Shown here piece after piece: positions 23,221 through 28,062 of a stretch of DNA of 28,062 nt (the stretch's first letter is position 1; the number at the start of each line of letters is the position of its first letter). The stretch comes from a virus. Location of the stretch: the IMG/VR virus record IMGVR_UViG_3300042503_001010, positions 1 to 28,062 of that record; one strand, given 5' to 3'. The position numbers were made by a program, and so were the translations under genes. The notes under the pieces were generated by a model that searched no databases, was not told where the DNA came from, and saw only the letters and a program-made list of their open reading frames with translations.

Positions 23221-24433
23221 TTAAAATGTTTGGTAACCACCTTGGTTATTTACCAACAAATGTGATACAATATATCTAATTGCATCTATAGAGTGATTAT
23301 ACATATCTTTTGGTACACCAGCTTTTTTATTTGACCAGACATAATTATTCATTTCTTTAATAACATTTGTTGATGATGATGTTATAACTAACGTGTAATC
23401 ACTTAATAATTTAATACCTTGTTCAATACTACCAGCACCTTTTGTACATCCTTCAATATTTATTTTATATCCTTCCAATTCAGATATTAATCGATTGGCC
23501 TGGTTATCTGCAATAACTAATTTTGATTCAGCAAAGTATTTAATTTGTTCTGATAATTCTGGTGTTGATAATTTGGTTGAATAAATACATTCATCAATAT
23601 ATATCTTCTTTTCATATTCATTAATATATACTTTTACCAAAGCATCTGGGTCTGGGTCAAATCCAAAATCTAATCCAAAATAATAATCATCAACATTTGG
23701 AAATTCACCATATTCCCAATTCTTAAATATAACACCTTCTGCCACATCTAAAAAGGCTCCCATAATAATATGGTCATATTTTTCTTTATTTGTCTTCTCA
23801 AGCTTTGCAAATTGCTTTAGAATTGATTCTGATAAGTATTTTTTATTATCTAGAAATGAACTATGAATATATACAGTGTCATCACTTTGTGTACATTGAC
23901 CTGGTTGTATTCCTGTTTGTTCAAAGAATCTTTGATATAACCAATGTGCCTTTGTTGTTGGATTAAATATTACAATTACTTTATTATCTTTATCATTACG
24001 TCTGGCCGATAAATCGATTTTATCAAATGTTTCTTCATCTGGTATTTCTTCAGCTTCATCAACTACTATAATGTTTAAGTTTGCGATTGATTTAAGATTT
24101 GCAGTTTGTAGATTGGAACCAGTTTTAATACCTTTGAATATTATCTTACTACCAGTTGCTTTATTTACTATGCTATTCTTTGTGATTTCAAATAAATGAC
24201 CAATCTTTAAAGTTTCAATTTTATCTAAAAATTCTGGAAATATTGAAATTTGTACTGATGTCATTGTGTAACGTGCAAATAAAATAACATTACCTTTTTC
24301 AAGTGTTAATGCTAATAGATAAGCAGCAATTGAATATGATTTACCAGAAGCTCAGTCAGCGACCCCCACTCACTACATAGTAACGTTTACTACTTGTGAC
24401 TAGGGGTCTATATTTGTTTTTTAATTTAATCAT
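23221..24433 (-). pseudogene. Terminase large subunit, interrupted in the Walker A motif
   Basis: Terminase_3-type packaging ATPase/nuclease. From the ATG at 24433 (two bases after the TerS stop) the first 25 codons end VVSGGR, then hit TGA at 24356-24358. The rest resumes in another frame as ASGKSYSIAAYLL. Removing seven bases (plus-strand 24352-24358, coding TGACTGA) gives GGRASGKS and a 401-residue protein. Restored numbering: Walker A 23-30, Walker B IIVVDEAEE near 119-127, coupling FNPTTKAHW, nuclease acidic residues in GLDFGFDPDPD, VIADNQANR and HSIDAIRY. As written the gene is broken. The frame could be restored if the seven bases are an assembly error. Otherwise the phage needs recoding or is dead. 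Confidence 0.8.
24361..24408. repeat. GC-rich hairpin in the 5' end of terL
   Basis: GACCCC (24361-24366) pairs with GGGGTC (24403-24408). TCAC (24370-24373) pairs with GTGA (24396-24399). At the centre TAGTAA-CGT-TTACTA (24378-24392) forms a perfect small hairpin. These lie within the N-terminal codons of terL and end beside the 7-base frame break. Codon use here (CCC, GTC, CGC, GGG) is unlike the rest of the genome. Confidence 0.6.
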
Positions 24434-24435
24434 TA

Positions 24436-24864
24436 TTAATCATTTAATTGTTGATTCTCATCATCTTCGTCTTCAAATCCAAATAGTTTGGTTATATCTA
24501 AAGTTCCATCAAATGTAATATCTTTTTTCTCAGCTGCATCTAATCCAAGTAATTTAGATAATTGAGCTAATGATTTATTCCAGTTTGTTCTATCTGGACC
24601 AAAGTCTTCACTAACTTGTTTAGCTGATTCAATTAGTTCTAAATATTCTTTTACTATATATTCTCTAGTGATTTCTAATCTATTTGCGGTGACTTCTTGA
24701 CGCTTTTTAACTTCCTCAGCTACGTCAGTCCTTGTTAGTAATTTATTTGCGTTTATACGAGCTGTATTATCTTGTACTGATGGATAAACTTTTTTATAAG
24801 CTTGCGTTCCATTCATTCCATTTGATAAGTATTCATCGATAAATTGTTGATGTCTGTTGTTCAT
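24436..24864 (-). CDS. Terminase small subunit
   Basis: 142 residues with the Terminase_2 N-terminal HTH: RHQQFIDEYLSNGMNGTQAYKKVYP followed by ARINANKLLTRTDVAEEVKK. These match the DNA-recognition module of small terminase subunits. A central helical part (around residues 55-100) would form the oligomer ring, and a C-terminal acidic tail (DEDDENQQLND) would contact TerL. It starts in an overlap with the AT-hook gene and ends two bases before terL. It recognises the packaging start site; none was identified with certainty here. Confidence 0.8.
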   Translation of the reverse strand: MNNRHQQFIDEYLSNGMNGTQAYKKVYPSVQDNTARINANKLLTRTDVAEEVKKRQEVTANRLEITREYIVKEYLELIESAKQVSEDFGPDRTNWNKSLAQLSKLLGLDAAEKKDITFDGTLDITKLFGFEDEDDENQQLND

Positions 24865-25148
24865 TATTTAGCTTTTGGTTTTCTACCTCTTTTTTTCTTA
24901 GGTTTAGGTTCAACTGTTTGAGTTGTTGTTGTTGCACTTGTTGGTTCCACACCTTGGTAACTTATTACTCTAGGTTGTGGCTCTGGCTCTTCGATTATAT
25001 TAAATAGATAACTATATCCTTTATTAATCCAATATTCATACCCTTCTGGACCGATTGTATTTGTATTAATCATTATATAACCTATCCCTGGAATATCAAG
25101 TTGGAATTCTTTATTTAACCATTCTTGTTTTAATTCAATTCTTTTCAT
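24864..25148 (-). CDS. AT-hook-like DNA-binding protein next to TerS
   Basis: 94 residues. The first 60 are a small folded part (EFQLDIPGIGYIMI); then a Thr/Pro/Glu linker; then a basic tail with the AT-hook core RGRKP at residues 87-91 inside KKKRGRKPKAK. An AT-hook binds the minor groove of AT-rich DNA, abundant here. Its stop overlaps the TerS start, so it is coupled to TerS. It may help the packaging complex or transcription act on AT-rich DNA. The role is inferred. Confidence 0.6.
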   Translation of the reverse strand: MKRIELKQEWLNKEFQLDIPGIGYIMINTNTIGPEGYEYWINKGYSYLFNIIEEPEPQPRVISYQGVEPTSATTTTQTVEPKPKKKRGRKPKAK

Positions 25149-25152
25149 AATA

Positions 25153-25716
25153 CTATTTTATATTATTGTTATTATTGTAGACATTGTTAATGAAGTAATA
25201 AATATCTTCTTTCATTTCCTTTATAAGTTTCCAGGCTGATACATAATGTATATTAAAATGACGACCCATCTTTCTACTTGATGAATGTCCTTTAACAAAA
25301 TAGATATCAAAAATAATCTGACGTTGTTTATCTTTTAAGTAATCGTTTCTATATTGATTTAATATGTCTTTTTGTTTGGTATAACGTATTTCTGATTCAA
25401 TCTTATCGTTTATATCATCTTCATCATCAATCTGGTCGTAGTAATCATTTATTTCAACATTATCTTGAATCCTTTCTTCTTTTCTTATTTGTGAGTTTTC
25501 CCATTTAATGTTATTACGTATATATGTAATTAACCATTGTTGTATTTCATTATCTGGTATCTCATTCTTTTTATTTAATAGATATTCATAACCATTTGCT
25601 AATAATGTTGATGGTTCATACTTTCTATTGTGTTGGTTAATTATGTTTTGTGTTAATCTACTTATTGCTTCATAATTTTCATTAAAATAAGTATCTAGTT
25701 GTTTCTTTGTAATCAT
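25153..25716 (-). CDS. Sigma-70-like or HTH regulator upstream of terminase
   Basis: 187 residues. The N-terminal half has helices with EYLL, WLITYIRNNIKWE (near 60-73), reminiscent of sigma region 2. The C-terminal region 128-172 (KDKQRQIIFDIYF, then SSSRKMGRHFNIHYVSAWKLIKEM) resembles a region-4 HTH that binds the -35 element. A highly acidic linker (residues 85-110) separates them. Similar sigma-like proteins lie just upstream of terS in Bacteroidetes phages, where they may switch on late genes. Whether it is a true sigma factor cannot be decided from sequence alone. Confidence 0.55.
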   Translation of the reverse strand: MITKKQLDTYFNENYEAISRLTQNIINQHNRKYEPSTLLANGYEYLLNKKNEIPDNEIQQWLITYIRNNIKWENSQIRKEERIQDNVEINDYYDQIDDEDDINDKIESEIRYTKQKDILNQYRNDYLKDKQRQIIFDIYFVKGHSSSRKMGRHFNIHYVSAWKLIKEMKEDIYYFINNVYNNNNNIK

Positions 25717-25925
25717 TAGGCTTCTGGTGTTGTTGGATATGTTGCGTTATACCATTCGTAAAAGGTTTTTTTGAATATTTTTCTTTGTACACTGCTGCAA
25801 AAGCAACCTGTAAAACTATTACCAGTTTCTCTTTTGTATATAGTTTCTAATTTTGCTAAATCACCTTTATTAATGATTTTAGTTTCAAATGTTTTAATCA
25901 TTTTATATTCATTTTCAGATATCAT
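25716..25925 (-). CDS. Small hypothetical protein with CxC motif, 69 residues
   Basis: Helical and basic, with a GCFCSSVQRKIFKKTFYEWYN segment in the second half. A short Cys-x-Cys followed by a helix with an FxxWY end recurs in small phage proteins near terS, of unknown function. Its start lies in an ATGA overlap with the 28-residue membrane peptide and its stop overlaps the sigma-like gene start, so it is part of a chain of coupled genes. Confidence 0.6.
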   Translation of the reverse strand: MISENEYKMIKTFETKIINKGDLAKLETIYKRETGNSFTGCFCSSVQRKIFKKTFYEWYNATYPTTPEA

Positions 25926-26008
25926 TTTCTATTGTTTTTAATGTATGTTATTGTTTCAAGTGTTATATATGCAGCAAGGAATGCTCCAGTCATTATTAAT
26001 ATTGTCAT
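25922..26008 (-). CDS. 28-residue single-pass membrane peptide
   Basis: MTILIMTGAFLAAYITLETI followed by TYIKNNRK. One hydrophobic helix with a basic tail. Its ATG overlaps the stop of 26005-26442 and its TGA overlaps the next ATG (ATGA both times), so translation is coupled on both sides. It may be an anti-defence, superinfection-exclusion or lysis-timing peptide; nothing in the sequence decides. Confidence 0.6.
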   Translation of the reverse strand: MTILIMTGAFLAAYITLETITYIKNNRK

Positions 26009-26442
26009 TGTTCAAGTATTTTTAAGGTTTCTCTCATATGTTGAGTTCCATCCATTATATTATTCTTTATTTGTTCTGGTTCAAGTTCTGGGTCAAAGTT
26101 TTGATACATTTGTTCAGCAATTAAATAATATGATTGATATATTATATCGTATAGTATTTTAGCGTTCTCATAGTCTTCAGCTTGTTCAAGTTTGATTAAC
26201 TGCATTAACCATTCATAATTAATTGTTACAATCATCAATGATGATGTTTCAAATGCTTTCTCAATTGCTGCATCAGATTCCCAATTGATGGTTGTTAATT
26301 CATTATATAGTTTTTCATATTCTGTTAAATTAACATCAATGATATGCCTTTTAATTGCCGCTTTATTCTTGAAATTAAATTTAATTAATTTGTTATAATA
26401 TATGATAAATAGGTCTTCTGGTGTTGTATCATTTTCTATCAT
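26005..26442 (-). CDS. Hypothetical acidic helical protein, 145 residues
   Basis: Almost entirely helical and acidic, with no membrane segment, no cysteine and no recognised family. Hydrophobic spacing suggests a helical bundle. Its start overlaps the end of the 52-residue gene by 14 bases and its stop is the start of the 28-residue membrane peptide, so all three are coupled. Position in the cluster ahead of the terminase suggests an early or delayed-early role. Confidence 0.65.
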   Translation of the reverse strand: MIENDTTPEDLFIIYYNKLIKFNFKNKAAIKRHIIDVNLTEYEKLYNELTTINWESDAAIEKAFETSSLMIVTINYEWLMQLIKLEQAEDYENAKILYDIIYQSYYLIAEQMYQNFDPELEPEQIKNNIMDGTQHMRETLKILEQ

Positions 26443-26587
26443 CTTCTTCGATTATAAGGTTGTTAGTTACATCAAATAAGTCATCCAATACATTTAGTTG
26501 GTTTAATATTCTTTGTCTTTTATCATCCAATTTTGTCATTAATTGGGAAAGCTTTTGATTTAGTTCTTGATGAGTTTTTGTTTTCAT
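26429..26587 (-). CDS. Small coiled-coil protein, 52 residues
   Basis: MKTKTHQELNQKLSQLMTKL is the start of a heptad-like helix running most of the length, ending in an acidic NNLIIEEDDRK tail. It is coupled to both neighbours: its ATG overlaps the stop of the nuclease-like gene and its end overlaps the start of 26005-26442 by 14 bases. A small scaffold, antitoxin-like or regulator coiled coil is possible. No family recognised. Confidence 0.55.
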   Translation of the reverse strand: MKTKTHQELNQKLSQLMTKLDDKRQRILNQLNVLDDLFDVTNNLIIEEDDRK

Positions 26588-27054
26588 TATTCTATGGTTT
26601 TAGTTTTATTGTAATATAGTTTAGCTATATGTAAAGGTAATAAATAACAATCCTTTTCTTCTTTCTCAAATGTATAATCATTTTTTTGGCACCAGATGCG
26701 TTCAATCTTTAATATATCCATTGGTATATTATCTAAGTCCCAAACTGCGGTTGCACCGTCTGTAAAGTGGTTTATATAAGTTATTTTAATTGGTTTTGAT
26801 GCTTCTAATTGTGTTTGAAGTAATGCTTCATATTTATCAACTTGCATAAACCAACAATCGTAATCATTTGATGTATTTTTTCTTCTTTTAATTTCACCAA
26901 TAACATAGTTATCAGTAGTTCCACTGGTGTATAATACATCCCATTTAGTAAATTTTTTTTTACTGAATTTAGTTACGTTACACCAAGTTTGTTGTTTACA
27001 AAATTCATCAAAGATTACTCTTCCTTTTTCTTCATCTAATTGATAGTGTGACAT
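26587..27054 (-). CDS. PD-(D/E)XK-like nuclease family protein
   Basis: 155 residues. The core shows FTKWDVLYTSG (Asp39) then NYVIGEIKRRKN with Glu54-Ile-Lys56, matching the D...E-x-K spacing of the PD-(D/E)XK fold. Helical segments on both sides complete the alpha-beta-alpha core, and three Cys/Trp (QQTWCNV, IERIWCQK) are scattered. The fold is shared by restriction, repair and Holliday-junction nucleases. In phage early regions it is often a recombination or DNA-processing enzyme. It is headed by a candidate promoter at 27078-27107 and starts the coupled cluster that leads to the terminase. Confidence 0.6.
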   Translation of the reverse strand: MSHYQLDEEKGRVIFDEFCKQQTWCNVTKFSKKKFTKWDVLYTSGTTDNYVIGEIKRRKNTSNDYDCWFMQVDKYEALLQTQLEASKPIKITYINHFTDGATAVWDLDNIPMDILKIERIWCQKNDYTFEKEEKDCYLLPLHIAKLYYNKTKTIE

Positions 27055-27077
27055 AATATAGTTTTTTATTTAATCGT

Positions 27078-27107
27078 TATATATATAAATATCTAGAAAA
27101 ATAGCAA
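27078..27107 (-). promoter_or_regulatory. Candidate promoter for the early minus-strand cluster
   Basis: On the minus strand TTTG (27107-27104) is followed after 18 bases by TATATATA (27085-27078), a weak match to TAnnTTTG. It precedes the ATG at 27054. The 83-base gap otherwise holds only A/T-rich DNA. Confidence 0.4.
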
Positions 27108-27137
27108 AAGTCAATTTTTGATAAAAAAAAATTAAAA

Positions 27138-28031
27138 TTATTTTACTCTACATCCAGTTCCTTTTCTAGTTACTTGAGATAAATGTGGATTAGGATTAGC
27201 TGAAAGCCATTTATCAACACATTGAATACATTTTGAATATTCACCACTTGGTGATGATGTTCCACATATGCGCATATGCGCTTCTTTATTAACAATTTTT
27301 ATTACCTTCGGTGGTTGTACAACATTTGTAGAATATTTTCTTATTGAAATATTTCTATTTGGAATTTGTTCATATTCTACTTCAATAATTGGTTTTGATT
27401 TACAAATATTTATTTGATTGATATCAATATTAATATCATCTGGTTTATTTAAATCATTTTTTAATCCATTTATAGCCTTTATAACGTCAGTTAAATCCAC
27501 TTGTGGTATATTGATATCATTTATAGCTTTAACTACGTTAGAATCATTATATGAAGGTATTTGAATAGATTTAATTGTATTTATTAATTCAGATAAATCT
27601 GTAGTTGGTATTTCTTTATTTAATATTTGATTAAGTAAAATATTTATTTGAGATAAATCTGTAGGTAAATTATATTTTAATGTATTATCAATATTATATA
27701 ATGCTGCAAGAATATTAGTTAAATCAGTTTGAGGTATTTCTTTATTTTTAATTTCATTAAGTAATAATATTATATTAGATAAATCAGTTTGAGGAATATT
27801 ACCAATTGCTTGGATAATATCATTATTATTTTTATTATTAATTTGATTAAGTAATGAAGTTATTCCAGATAAATCTGTTGGTATTATCTTATTTTTTATT
27901 TCATTTAAAATTGAAGATATATTTTCATTATGATTATTTCCAAGATTTAATTGATTTAATAATTGATATAGAAGATATATCTGTGTAAATTCATAACTAC
28001 CGTTTATAATCTTAGTTTCATTGTTGTTCAT
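27138..28031 (-). CDS. Repeat protein with Cys-rich C-terminal tail
   Basis: 297 residues. From about residue 50 to 190 there are about seven imperfect repeats of the form IPxTDLSxIxxLLNxIxNK, roughly 19-29 residues each, suggesting a helical repeat or a trimeric coiled-coil fibre. The last 60 residues are compact, with four cysteines: ICGTSSPSG, YSKCIQCVDK and GTGCRVK. I recognise no known family. It is the first gene of the minus strand, starting 31 bases before the window end, so it may be an early or a fibre-type protein. The promoter would lie beyond the window edge or at the junction if circular. Confidence 0.6.
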   Translation of the reverse strand: MNNNETKIINGSYEFTQIYLLYQLLNQLNLGNNHNENISSILNEIKNKIIPTDLSGITSLLNQINNKNNNDIIQAIGNIPQTDLSNIILLLNEIKNKEIPQTDLTNILAALYNIDNTLKYNLPTDLSQINILLNQILNKEIPTTDLSELINTIKSIQIPSYNDSNVVKAINDINIPQVDLTDVIKAINGLKNDLNKPDDINIDINQINICKSKPIIEVEYEQIPNRNISIRKYSTNVVQPPKVIKIVNKEAHMRICGTSSPSGEYSKCIQCVDKWLSANPNPHLSQVTRKGTGCRVK

Positions 28032-28062
28032 TTTGTTTTATTTTTTAAAATATTATTATAAT

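Noticed and set aside
24264-24433. Programmed translational bypass or frameshift to rescue terL
   Set aside because: A hop needs matching take-off and landing codons and none pair well around CGC/TGA. A simple +1 shift meets a second TGA. An error or a true break is more likely.
25932-26162. Plus-strand ORF with hydrophobic residues
   Set aside because: It lies opposite coupled minus-strand genes; a shadow frame in AT-rich DNA.
1-28062. Recoded TGA (genetic code 4 or 25)
   Set aside because: TGA is a used stop, for example at 1972-1974 and 3482-3484, with ATGA overlaps. Long genes carry no in-frame TGA.
1-28062. Integrase, tRNA genes or toxin-antitoxin system
   Set aside because: No catalytic tyrosine or serine recombinase motif, cloverleaf or clear toxin pair was found in either strand.

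Overview
The window looks like all, or nearly all, of a small siphovirus-type phage genome. The likely host is in the Bacteroidetes, probably a flavobacterium. The support is: very AT-rich DNA; A-rich leaders instead of Shine-Dalgarno sites; a promoter near 331-361 of the Bacteroidetes TTG-N20-TAnnTTTG type; and proteins that read like Bacteroidetes-phage families (DUF6712-type connector, Terminase_3-type large subunit with an ARYTMTS segment after Walker A, XkdF-type protease fused to a scaffold). I see no integrase, DNA polymerase or tRNA.

Layout. Bases 1-2640 form a plus-strand arm. An AT-rich stretch, six GGTTATYT iterons and two palindromes lead into a promoter, then a ribbon-helix-helix regulator, a DUF6291-like replication protein and several small unknown proteins. 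A separate unit follows, with its own promoter, a pseudoknot-capable leader and a 57-residue protein, closed by a terminator. Almost everything from 28031 back to 2647 is on the minus strand. In transcription order it runs: a repeat protein; a translationally coupled early cluster (PD-(D/E)XK-like protein, coiled-coil peptide, unknown, 28-residue membrane peptide, unknown, sigma-like protein, AT-hook protein); TerS and TerL; two large tail proteins; the tape measure; a tail-terminator/fibre fusion; an LRR adhesin; small connector proteins; protease-scaffold; major capsid; tail tube; portal; connector; and lysis. Plus-strand islands interrupt it: an HNH-AP2 homing endonuclease (6233-6679) and a pair of paralogous, possibly chaperone-like genes (10252-11545).

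How the parts work together. TerS/TerL and the portal package DNA into a head built by the protease-scaffold and major capsid protein. The tape measure (661 residues) implies a tail of roughly 100 nm. The tail tip carries a discoidin-type domain, a fibre with YGDGSNLTGI repeats and a BspA-like LRR protein, which suggests several ways of binding the host surface. The lysis cassette has a holin, a very cationic 32-residue peptide, an unknown protein and an L,D-transpeptidase-fold enzyme.

Most notable observations: (1) terL is interrupted inside its Walker A motif by exactly 7 bases (TGACTGA on the coding strand); removing them restores GGRASGKS. It lies beside a GC-rich 48-base hairpin. (2) The cationic lysis peptide is a candidate disruptin. 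(3) The RNA leader at 2280-2333 can form an H-type pseudoknot ahead of an orphan small gene. (4) A tail-terminator domain is fused to a fibre. (5) A 20-base leader element recurs in front of minus-strand genes.
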